Positions 43,896 to 50,933 of a stretch of 64,000 bases of DNA are shown piece after piece. The notes beneath the pieces are model-generated. The model was not told the origin of the DNA. It did no database searches and was given only the letters and a program-made list of their open reading frames with translations. How positions within the stretch are numbered: position 1 is the first letter of the stretch; the number at the start of each line of letters is the position of its first letter. The translations under genes were made by a program, and so were the position numbers. The stretch lies in NCBI GenBank assembly GCA_009840355.1, contig VXNZ01000046.1, positions 109,117-173,116 on the forward strand, given 5' to 3'. Origin of the DNA: Chloroflexota bacterium (GTDB lineage: Bacteria; Chloroflexota; Dehalococcoidia; Lucifugimonadales; JADFKI01).

Positions 43896-44058
43896 CCCGC
43901 GGCACCCTGTGCTAGAATCAGTGCTATTGAGCGAAAACGGAAGCGCGAATGGCTGAACTCGAAGCCGAATTGCGCCGTATGCGCGGCGAATTGCCGTAAC
44001 AGGCACGCGTGAGCAAAGCCGTAGCGAACAGCGCAAAACTCAACTAGGAGGCACAAAT

Positions 44059-44439
44059 ATGAGCAAACTAAGCGCGGACGCCATTAAGATGCTTAGCGAG
44101 GGCAAGAACATTGCCACCATCGCCACCGTGATGCCCGATGGCTCGCCGCAAGCTACCGTCGTGTGGATAGACACCGACGGCGAGCATGTCATATTCAACA
44201 CCGCCGAAGGGCGCGTCAAGACCGAGAACCTGCGGCGCGATCCGCGAGTCGCCATCGCCGTTACCGATGCGGATAATCCCTACGAGCAGGTTACGATTCG
44301 CGGTCGCGTCGTGGAGTTCACGCACGACGGCGCAGACGCGCACATCGACGCGCTCGCCAAGAAATACCTCGGCGTGGACGAATACCCGCTCCGCAACCCC
44401 GACGAGCAGCGCGTCATCGTCAAAATCGCACCCGCATAA
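44059..44439 (+). CDS. PPOX class probable F420-dependent oxidoreductase
   Basis: 126 residues with a strong AGGAGG site eight bases before the ATG. NIATIATVMPDGSPQATVVWID, VIFNTAEGRVKTENLRRDPRVAIAV and VTIRGRVVEFT are the split beta-barrel pattern of pyridoxamine-oxidase-like proteins; the RxKxxNLRRDPRVA segment is typical of F420- or FMN-binding members (TIGR03618 type). It would reduce an unknown small substrate as a homodimer. Confidence 0.85.
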   Translation: MSKLSADAIKMLSEGKNIATIATVMPDGSPQATVVWIDTDGEHVIFNTAEGRVKTENLRRDPRVAIAVTDADNPYEQVTIRGRVVEFTHDGADAHIDALAKKYLGVDEYPLRNPDEQRVIVKIAPA

Positions 44440-44465
44440 TTCTCGCGCTCATTTGCAATATATCC

Positions 44466-44600
44466 CTTCCCTCCTTTGGGGGAAGGGTCTTTCGATTATT
44501 CATGTCATTTCGAGCGAAGCGAAAAATCTAAACGCGTTGACTATGGACAGGCTTGTTTCCACACAGCGATTTTAGACCCTTCACTTCGTTCAGGGTGACA
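44466..44600. repeat. Hairpin plus core of the dispersed repeat (copy D)
   Basis: CCCTTCCCTCC TTT GGGGGAAGGG folds just after the PPOX gene and may terminate it. Then GGGTCTTTCG-TATTCATGTCATTTCGAGCGAAGCGA matches the start of the repeat at 60650-60700 almost base for base. Confidence 0.55.
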
Positions 44601-44643
44601 ACCGGAAGGTTCTTGGGGAAGATTAGGATGGGTCAGCGGGGGC

Positions 44644-45120
44644 TTAATACTCCCAGCCCTCAAATCGCCGCACCGCCTCGCGTATATCGTCCGGCACACG
44701 CCGCGGCACGCCCGTAGCAGCGTCAAAGTTGGCGTAAATCCCCTCGGCGCGGTTGCACGGCGCATTTTTGCCGTGAATGTACATCTCGGTAATGAATGTA
44801 ATGCTACTGTTGCCGATGCGTGAGACGCGCGTGTACACATCAAGCATATCGTCGATGCGCACGGGTGCCAGAAACTCCAAAGTAGCCTTGACAGTGGCAA
44901 GGTCGAACCGTGCGCGCACCTCGTCGCTGTAATGCGCAATGCCGATATTGCGAAAGTACTCCGCCTGCGCGACTTCTATGTAGTTCACATACTGCGCATT
45001 AAACACAATCCGCTGCGCGTCGCACTCTCCCCAGCGCACACGCAGGCTGTGCTTGAACTTGAAGTCGTCCTTAGGCAATGTGCTGGCGTTCCCTTCTATT
45101 GGCAAGCTCAATTGCGGCAA
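44644..45120 (-). CDS. Acyl-CoA thioesterase, 4HBT hotdog family
   Basis: 158 residues. VRWGECDAQRIVFNAQYVNYIEVAQAEYFRNIG is the 4-hydroxybenzoyl-CoA thioesterase signature with the catalytic Asp (ECDAQ); VKATLEFLAPVRIDDMLDVYTRV follows. It should hydrolyse an acyl-CoA. It begins at a TTG immediately after the TGA of the Lin0512 gene, so the two are translationally coupled. Confidence 0.88.
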   Translation of the reverse strand: MPQLSLPIEGNASTLPKDDFKFKHSLRVRWGECDAQRIVFNAQYVNYIEVAQAEYFRNIGIAHYSDEVRARFDLATVKATLEFLAPVRIDDMLDVYTRVSRIGNSSITFITEMYIHGKNAPCNRAEGIYANFDAATGVPRRVPDDIREAVRRFEGWEY

Positions 45121-45468
45121 TCATTCGACATCAACCTTTACGACGACGGCAGCGTTCGCCATTACGGTGAAATCGCCCGAGCCTTCCCTAGGCTCGATTT
45201 CCAGGCCGCCCTGCACCACATTGAGCACGCCTTTGCCGTGGGGCAGCACGCTCAGCACTTCGTCGTGGTCAACAGCGTCCGGATTTGGGATAGCAATCGT
45301 TACTTCCACAATCATCTCTTTGGATGTGTCAGGTCCGAGCAAGCCGAGAAACATCAGGCTGCTCTGGTGCACGGCGTTCCAAGTCGCGCGCTTGGCGGCT
45401 TCCGTGTAGTTCCGCCCGTGCAAGTCTATGCCCATTCCCATTTCCAAAATGGCAGGTGTCAGCGCCAT
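45121..45468 (-). CDS. Lin0512 family protein
   Basis: 115 residues: AILEMGMGIDLHGRNYTEAAKRATWNAVHQSSL then MIVEVTIAIPNPDAVDHDEVLSVLPHGKG. The EMGxGxDLHGxxxTxAAxRA pattern and the P-x-P(D/E)-x-V(D)-x-x-x-V strand mark the Lin0512 family of small oligomeric proteins of unknown biochemical role. A good GGAGGAAACG site precedes the ATG. Immediately followed by the thioesterase. Confidence 0.8.
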   Translation of the reverse strand: MALTPAILEMGMGIDLHGRNYTEAAKRATWNAVHQSSLMFLGLLGPDTSKEMIVEVTIAIPNPDAVDHDEVLSVLPHGKGVLNVVQGGLEIEPREGSGDFTVMANAAVVVKVDVE

Positions 45469-46068
45469 TGTCGTTTCCTCCTGTGTTCATGCCGTCTTTC
45501 GGCCATCTTTGGGATTAATTATATGTCAAAGCGCGTCAGTCAGCGGCTGATTCGCGTGTGAAAGTGTGCGCCTAACTCATCCCTATGTCAAGCGGCGGCG
45601 AGCGTCATTCGTGTAATCTCCCGCTTAGTCCCCCGCATTATTCCCGCCACCCTTGCCGTAACCGCCCCAGAAGGTGTGATAGCGAGATAGCAGGGACTCT
45701 GATGATAAAGTGATGGCGAAGAATGTACACCGTAACTAGGTTCTGTTGCCATTTCACCATTACATTCCGTCATTCCTGCTTTCGCAGGAATCCAGTGTCT
45801 GCAAGCAGCCGTTAATGAGACAAAAGCTGGATTTTGAGATTCTGGATTCCCGTTTTCACGGGAATGACACAAATGTCAACACACCCTGGGAGTTCCCGCC
45901 GATGCCAAAAGTACGCCAAGAGTACGATTTATGGTCCTCTCGGCGGTCAATAGGAAGGAGTAAGATGATAGCGCTTCCATTCGGATGGTCGAAATAACAG
46001 AACCCGTTCGTCCTGAGCGTGTCGAAGGACGAACGGGTTTTTTATCAAACCACCTGAATGGAACGCTA
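45469..46068. other. Repeat-rich intergenic region
   Basis: 600 bases without a supported gene. It holds two separate palindromic elements (45769-45868 and 45967-46070) and otherwise nothing recognisable. Confidence 0.6.
45769..45868. repeat. Palindromic intergenic repeat
   Basis: GTCATTCCTGCTTTCGCAGG near the left end and GGATTCCCGTTTTCACGGGA near the right are self-complementary locally (CCTGC/GCAGG, CCCGT/ACGGG). The outer GTCATTCC and GGAATGAC pair across the element. This is a common REP-type arrangement. Confidence 0.65.
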
Positions 46069-46070
46069 TC
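45967..46070. repeat. Nested inverted repeat with internal terminator-like hairpin
   Basis: Outer arms GATAGCGCTTCCATTC (45967-45982) and GAATGGAACGCTATC (46056-46070) pair with a single extra base. Inside, AACCCGTTCGTCCT (46001-46014) and AGGACGAACGGGTT (46026-46039) form a perfect 14-bp stem followed by TTTTTT on the plus strand. The right arm reaches into the stop codon of the gene at 46069. Confidence 0.7.
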
Positions 46071-47025
46071 ACGGCATCGCCGCGCCTATGCCGCGCTCTA
46101 ACGCCATCTGATATACGCGTATCCCCGTGGTAATGTCCTGCACCGCAAGCCCCTGCGACTCGAACAGCGTTATGTCGTCGTCTGTCTTGCGCCCGGACGC
46201 CGCGCCGCCGACCACATCGGCTAGGCTGCGCACCTGCTCCCAGCGAATCGAACCGAGTTCGGCAGGGTAAATCAGGTCGCCGCACTCCATCTTTGCCTGC
46301 TCTATGTCGTCTGTTACGATCACATCCGATCGGCGCACCGCATTGCCGTCGAGTTCGCGCCGCATCCAGTGGTTCGCGCCTGCCGCGTTGATGTGCGTAC
46401 CCGGCTTGAGCCACTCGCCGTTGAGCACGGGACGATTCGCGCTCGTCATCGTGATGACCACATCCGCGTCCGCCACGCACTCCTCGCCGCTATCTACGGC
46501 GGTTATGTCTATGTTCAGCCGCTCGCCCATCCTTGTGGCGAACCTCTCTCTGCGCTCAGGGTTGCGGCTGAACACGCGCGCGCTCGTGATGGGGCGCACC
46601 TTGCACACCGCTTCGAGCTGCGTGCGCGCCTGATACCCGGAGCCGATGACGCCCACGCTCGCCGCGTCCTCGCGCGCCATGTACTTCGTCGCAACGCCGC
46701 TCGCCGCTCCGGTACGCACCTGCCCCAGATCGCCCGCTTCCATCAGCGCCAGAAGTTCGCCCGTGTCGGTGCTGAACAGCTGCACATAGAACTTGACGGG
46801 GTTGCCGGGGACTACGCCATACGCTTTAAGCCCCATCACGCCCGCGCCGGGAGCCGCCGCGCACATGAAGTTGAACAGCCCGCCCGCCGGCAGCCGAATG
46901 CGCGAACGCGCGCCATTAGTTGCGCCGCCATCGGATAGCAGGCTGAAGGCTTGCTCGACGGTTTCAAGGGCAAGTTCCATCGTCAGGATTTGGTTGATTT
47001 CGCTTTCGGTTAGGTAGAGGGTCAA
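46069..47025 (-). CDS. Ornithine cyclodeaminase/mu-crystallin family protein
   Basis: 318 residues. VGVIGSGYQARTQLEAVCKV is the NAD(P)-binding glycine motif, preceded by LLALMEAGDLGQVRTGAASGVATKYMA and followed by VFSRNPERRERFA and TLFESQGLAVQDITTG. Family members are ornithine cyclodeaminases, ketimine reductases or N-alkyl amino acid dehydrogenases; the exact substrate cannot be told. No partner gene is adjacent. Confidence 0.9.
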   Translation of the reverse strand: MTLYLTESEINQILTMELALETVEQAFSLLSDGGATNGARSRIRLPAGGLFNFMCAAAPGAGVMGLKAYGVVPGNPVKFYVQLFSTDTGELLALMEAGDLGQVRTGAASGVATKYMAREDAASVGVIGSGYQARTQLEAVCKVRPITSARVFSRNPERRERFATRMGERLNIDITAVDSGEECVADADVVITMTSANRPVLNGEWLKPGTHINAAGANHWMRRELDGNAVRRSDVIVTDDIEQAKMECGDLIYPAELGSIRWEQVRSLADVVGGAASGRKTDDDITLFESQGLAVQDITTGIRVYQMALERGIGAAMP

Positions 47026-47121
47026 GGTTGCTCTCCTAAGTTGCGTCCGGTGTTTCCGTATGATAATCTGGGAGTGGATTCATAAGTGATTCCCGGCGGG
47101 CGTCATGGGTGATTCCCTATT

Positions 47122-47160
47122 AATGCCAGTGGTTATAGATGACTGCTGGCATTATTTTTT
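47122..47160 (+). terminator. Hairpin with T-tract
   Basis: AATGCCAG (47122-47129) and CTGGCATT (47146-47153) form a stem followed by ATTTTTT on the plus strand. It lies between the 3' end of the DUF3800 gene and the 5' end of the cyclodeaminase gene, both on the minus strand, so it may separate them. Confidence 0.5.
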
Positions 47161-47180
47161 GACTGATATTCACCGCATCG

Positions 47181-47939
47181 TTACTCGCTGCTTTTATAAT
47201 GGTCGCTCTCAGGCATGAAGTAGATGCCGGGACGCGGATAACCCTCCGGCGTCGTAAAGTCGATCGTTTTTGCCCTGACTACATTGTAGTATCTGTTGAT
47301 GGCGGACAGGTAGCCATCCGCTTGCGGTATTCCCTCATAAAGGCTGTTCTCTTGATAAACACGACACACATACGCCGTCATGTCCGCTATCTGTATGCCT
47401 TGCGTCAAGCCAGAATCTACGAAATACGGGGAATCACATATTGATGTGAACGATTGCCCTTCTGCGGAACGATAAAGAAAAGAGTCGAACTTCTTTGGGA
47501 GCAAGCCACCGTATAGAGTAGGTCCCTCACCATCGAACAGAACTGTTGCCACTCTGTTCTTTTCTTCGGCAAGTTGATTTATGCGTTGAAGCAGGTATCT
47601 GTATTCGTTAGGCAAGTAGTTTTCTGCCTCACGACCATATGGTAATTGCTCCGGATGCTCCATAACAACCGCAAACAAGGTAAAGGGCAACGAGCGACAC
47701 AGGTCAAAGAAAGACTCTGCCAATTCCCATTCGTTGGGTCTGTTTCTGAACACCCTCGGAGTTATGTATTTACTCCCTTTAAGTTCCGCGTCGGGAGTTC
47801 CAAGTCGGCGTTTCAGAGAATATAGATGCGCCGACTCTCCACGCACATCTTCCTCATTTATGCAGATACTCACTATGACAGGTCTGCTAGTTTCGTCGTT
47901 AGGATGCGGTATTCCGCTTTCATCCAAAAATGCCAGCAT
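47181..47939 (-). CDS. DUF3800 domain-containing protein
   Basis: 252 residues. The opening AFLDESGIP, the central VATVLFDGEG and the closing LTQGIQIADMTAYVCRVYQE are the DUF3800 signature: acidic residues on neighbouring strands in an RNase H-like arrangement, so a nuclease role is suspected. DUF3800 genes are frequent in defence islands and mobile DNA. GC content is lower than in the neighbours, consistent with transfer. Confidence 0.82.
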   Translation of the reverse strand: MLAFLDESGIPHPNDETSRPVIVSICINEEDVRGESAHLYSLKRRLGTPDAELKGSKYITPRVFRNRPNEWELAESFFDLCRSLPFTLFAVVMEHPEQLPYGREAENYLPNEYRYLLQRINQLAEEKNRVATVLFDGEGPTLYGGLLPKKFDSFLYRSAEGQSFTSICDSPYFVDSGLTQGIQIADMTAYVCRVYQENSLYEGIPQADGYLSAINRYYNVVRAKTIDFTTPEGYPRPGIYFMPESDHYKSSE

Positions 47940-47978
47940 GCATTTTGCCTCAATTCAAAGACGATCACATCGTCTTGG

Positions 47979-49304
47979 TCATAGGCGCACCTTCCCTACG
48001 CCGCGCTCTATGCGGATGTCGGTGCCGAGCGGCTTGGACAGGCGCTTTAGGCGCTCTAGCGCGCGACGGCTGACCCCGGACGACGCCAGCAGCGGTCTGC
48101 CGCGCTGCGAGCGCTTTCTGCCGTGTCCCAGGTCTATAGGGAGCAGCGTCAGGCTGTGCAGCGACTCGCGCTTGAATTCGCAGCGCGCCACCACGCTCTC
48201 CCAATACAGCGCGTCCGCCGGAAAGCCCCGCTTGTCGTGGTCGCTGCGCGCGTCGTAAAAGTCCGCCGGCGTCGCGTCCGCGTCCAGCTTCACGCTCTCG
48301 TAATTGTACGACGGCTGCCACTTCACCGTGTCGTTCTGGAAGATGAAGTTGCCCAGGCTGTACATTATCGGGCGGTCTTTGTATATCTCGATGCCGCGCG
48401 TAGTATGCGGCCCGTGCCCCACGAACACATCCGCGCCTTCGTCGATGCACGCGTGCGCGAAGTCCACCAAAAACTGCGGTGGCTCATCGCTGTGGTCGCC
48501 GCTCTCGTGGCAGTGCACAGACACCATCACCCAGTCTGCCATGCGGCGCGCGTCCCGCACCCACTTCAGGTTGTCGTTCAGGTCGCTGCGGTTGAGCTGC
48601 GTGTTGACCTTGAACTCCTCGCCCAGCGCGAACACATTGTCCAAGAACACCATGCGACTGTCCGTGTCTTCCGGTATTGCTCCCGGATGGCGGAAGTTGC
48701 GGAGCGCATTACGCTGTGCCTCCAAGCCCAGCTCCGCGTTGACGCGACGCAGCGCATCGAACGCAGGCCGGTCAACGATGTGCGTCGTGCTGAATCGTAG
48801 CGGGTTCAAGCCCGGCCGCCCGTTGATGTCCGGCCGCTGGTTCAGCGCGCGACCCGCCTCCGCGAATGTGGACGACGCCGATATAAGCGCGACCCTGCCG
48901 TTCGCCGTGTCCAGATATGCCGGCGCGCGCGCCTCGCTCAGGTTGCGTCCGGTGCCGGCGTGCACGAGGTCGGACTCGCGCAGATGCGCCAGATTCGTCA
49001 GCACGCCGCCTTCGCCGTAGTCGTAGCTATGGTTGTTCGCGCACGACACCAGGTTGACGCCCATCCACTCCAGCTCGCGCAGGTTCTTCGGGTCGGACGC
49101 AGTGTAAGTGCCGCCCGCCATGCCCGGCGAATGCTCGTACTCGTGCATCAGCATTTCTAGGTTTGTGAACCCCACATCCGCGTCTTGGAACAGCTTCCGC
49201 AGACGCGCGAAGCCATCCTCGCGGAAGACGGACATCCTGCGGGTTATCATCGTATCGCCGCTTGCTATCAGCGTCAGATTGCCTGCCTGCGCATCGTACA
49301 GCAC
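47979..49304 (-). CDS. CapA family protein (poly-gamma-glutamate synthesis-type metallophosphatase fold)
   Basis: 441 residues from a GTG at 49304 with GGTGAGG five bases upstream; the frame stays open to 49841 but overlaps the acetyltransferase gene there. LIASGDTMITRR, ADVGFTNLEMLMHE, MGVNLVSCANNHSYDYGEGGV, VMVSVHCHESGDHSDEPP and GADVFVGHGPHTTRGIEIYKDRPIMYSLGNFIFQ are the CapA motifs with the expected Asp, Asn and His ligands. Family role in capsule or peptide-like polymer processing; specific function unknown. No signal peptide seen. Confidence 0.88.
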   Translation of the reverse strand: MLYDAQAGNLTLIASGDTMITRRMSVFREDGFARLRKLFQDADVGFTNLEMLMHEYEHSPGMAGGTYTASDPKNLRELEWMGVNLVSCANNHSYDYGEGGVLTNLAHLRESDLVHAGTGRNLSEARAPAYLDTANGRVALISASSTFAEAGRALNQRPDINGRPGLNPLRFSTTHIVDRPAFDALRRVNAELGLEAQRNALRNFRHPGAIPEDTDSRMVFLDNVFALGEEFKVNTQLNRSDLNDNLKWVRDARRMADWVMVSVHCHESGDHSDEPPQFLVDFAHACIDEGADVFVGHGPHTTRGIEIYKDRPIMYSLGNFIFQNDTVKWQPSYNYESVKLDADATPADFYDARSDHDKRGFPADALYWESVVARCEFKRESLHSLTLLPIDLGHGRKRSQRGRPLLASSGVSRRALERLKRLSKPLGTDIRIERGVGKVRL

Positions 49305-49345
49305 TCTCGCCTCACCTGTGTGCCCTTCCTGCGTCGTCCTACACG

Positions 49346-49930
49346 CTACACGCGCGGGATCGCTTGGACCGACGCGCCGTCCAGCGGCACATACTCGTTC
49401 GCCAGCAAGCCCATCACCACCGAGTCGAAGCGCGCGCCTTCGTGCGGGCGGCTCTTGCGCAGCGTGCCCTCGTGCTGGAAGCCCAAATGCGCGAACATGC
49501 TCCGCGCGGCAGTGTTGTACTCCGGAATATCGACCCAGACGCGGTAAAGCCCGTATTCGTCGAACGCCGTTTCCAGCGCGCGCCGCGCCGCCGCCGACCC
49601 ATAGCCATGATGCCACAAATCCTTGCGCCCGATGAGAATCGATAGCTGCCCATCTCCGAGCGACTCTTCGATAGCGAGGTGAATCTCGCCGATATGCCCG
49701 GCTGCCGGGCTGTAAATCGACAGGATCCGATGCTCCGGATTGTCGAAGACATGCACCCACTCCTCCTCGTCCACATCGTCCATCTCCTCGGGATGGTAGC
49801 CCAAGTGCGCCGGATCGCCATACGCATAGCGCCCGAACCACGATTCCGACACCTCTTCGTCCTGCAGCCAGCGCCGAATGCGCACCACATCGTCCCGCGT
49901 AACCATCTGCAAATTAATCTCTTGAGGCAT
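49346..49930 (-). CDS. GNAT family N-acetyltransferase, RimJ/RimL-like
   Basis: 194 residues from the ATG at 49930 (AGGTGAG four bases upstream); an upstream ATG at 49975 lacks a site. HIGEIHLAIEESLGDGQLSILIGRKDLWHHGYGSAAARRALETAF contains the acetyl-CoA-binding loop, and YNTAARSMFAHLGFQHEGTLRK the conserved C-terminal motif. Acceptor unknown. The CapA gene starts 41 bases after its stop on the same strand. Confidence 0.85.
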   Translation of the reverse strand: MPQEINLQMVTRDDVVRIRRWLQDEEVSESWFGRYAYGDPAHLGYHPEEMDDVDEEEWVHVFDNPEHRILSIYSPAAGHIGEIHLAIEESLGDGQLSILIGRKDLWHHGYGSAAARRALETAFDEYGLYRVWVDIPEYNTAARSMFAHLGFQHEGTLRKSRPHEGARFDSVVMGLLANEYVPLDGASVQAIPRV

Positions 49931-50345
49931 AATCTCACCTGCCCTCTGTTCTTTGTGCCAAATAATGAACAACAATTTATGATGCTGTTTAGCAATTGTA
50001 TAACAAGAGCACTATACAAGAGGCAAGCGAAAGCGGCAAATGGCAATCTCGGGGGACAAACATCGCCATTTGCCGCAGGACCACAGCGAACGGGGAATAT
50101 AGGATGGGCGCGTCTGCAGCAAGCTCATCGTAGCCTGTTCGCGCAGACGCTCTTCAACTGCCTGATGTCCGTGTGCTTCATCTCGCGTATCGTCTGTTCG
50201 GCTGTGGCTTGCTTGAAGATTGCGGTGCATCTGCTCGTTCAGTCAAGTCTCAGTTGCTCTGGTTGCATGTCCATCGCGGCACATGTATCATCACTACACA
50301 GATAGCATTGGCGATTCCGCAATCCCAGCATAAGCGAGGAACCGT
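49931..50345. other. Intergenic region with a long hairpin
   Basis: 415 bases between divergent genes. Apart from the perfect inverted repeat at 50033-50076, I see no gene or repeat-family member. Confidence 0.5.
50033..50076. repeat. Perfect 12-bp inverted repeat
   Basis: GCGGCAAATGGC (50033-50044) and GCCATTTGCCGC (50065-50076) are exact complements around a 20-base loop containing CTCGGGGGAC. No T-tract follows on either strand, so it is not a typical terminator. Confidence 0.75.
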
Positions 50346-50648
50346 ATGGCTACCGACATACAAGCCGTCGAAACCGCGAGCGACGAGCGCAAGGTTCAGA
50401 TTGAGATGCTACCAAGTCCAGATGAAGTGACTGCGGTCATATCCCAATTAGAAATAGATGACCTGAGAGAGTTTGCCGCGACAGTGATGAACGCCACTGT
50501 TGATGCTGTCCACAGTGGTGGGCATACCGATTTGGAGACGATACGGCTGCTGAACGGCTGGTTCGCGTCTATGGAGGAGACCGTAGCGGCAGGCGACGAC
50601 ATAGAAAAAATCCTGTCCAAGCGGCGGATGCCCGGAGGCGCGCGGTAG
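50346..50648 (+). CDS. Probable antitoxin partner of a RelE/ParE-type toxin
   Basis: 100 residues, acidic, helical: MATDIQAVETASDERKVQIE, LEIDDLREFAATVMNATVDAVHSGG and ETVAAGDDIEKILSKRRMP. I recognise no named antitoxin family. The assignment comes from size, charge, and position directly before the toxin-like gene, whose ATG follows the stop with no gap. A GAGGAACCGT site precedes the ATG. Confidence 0.5.
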   Translation: MATDIQAVETASDERKVQIEMLPSPDEVTAVISQLEIDDLREFAATVMNATVDAVHSGGHTDLETIRLLNGWFASMEETVAAGDDIEKILSKRRMPGGAR

Positions 50649-50924
50649 ATGGTTTCCGGCCGACGGCGATACGATGTGGAACTGCACAGAAGCGTAAGAC
50701 GGTTTCTCATAAGGCATCACGAACTGGCGGCAATTTGGGACGAAATCAGTAATCGTATCTCGGAATCGCCTAGGCAGGGCGGACGTATCAACCATCTGAA
50801 GGGCAAGTGGCACTGCAACTATCGCTGGCGTCAGGGCGACTATCGCCTGCTGTATGAGGTGATAGATGGCGAGAATGTTGTTCATGTCTATCATGCGGGC
50901 GCTAGGGGTGATGTGTATCGGTAG
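50649..50924 (+). CDS. RelE/ParE superfamily toxin-like protein
   Basis: 91 residues, basic. YDVELHRSVRRFLIRHHELAAIWDEISNRI, GGRINHLKGKWHCNYRWRQGDYRLLYEVIDGENVVHVYHAGARGDVYR follow the RelE/ParE fold order, including the (L)KG-x-(W)-x-x-R-x-G-x-YRLLYEV core and the closing R-x-x-(V)Y. It could be an mRNA interferase or a gyrase poison. Directly coupled to the upstream partner. Confidence 0.8.
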   Translation: MVSGRRRYDVELHRSVRRFLIRHHELAAIWDEISNRISESPRQGGRINHLKGKWHCNYRWRQGDYRLLYEVIDGENVVHVYHAGARGDVYR

Positions 50925-50933
50925 CCTTCCCTC

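Noticed and set aside
46001..46043. Strong terminator for an undiscovered plus-strand gene
   Set aside because: No plus-strand coding region precedes it; it is better explained as the inner part of the nested palindromic repeat.
49305..49841. N-terminal 180-residue extension of the CapA frame
   Set aside because: It overlaps the acetyltransferase gene almost completely, is Arg/Gly-rich, and a GTG with a good ribosome-binding site at 49304 begins just before the CapA domain.
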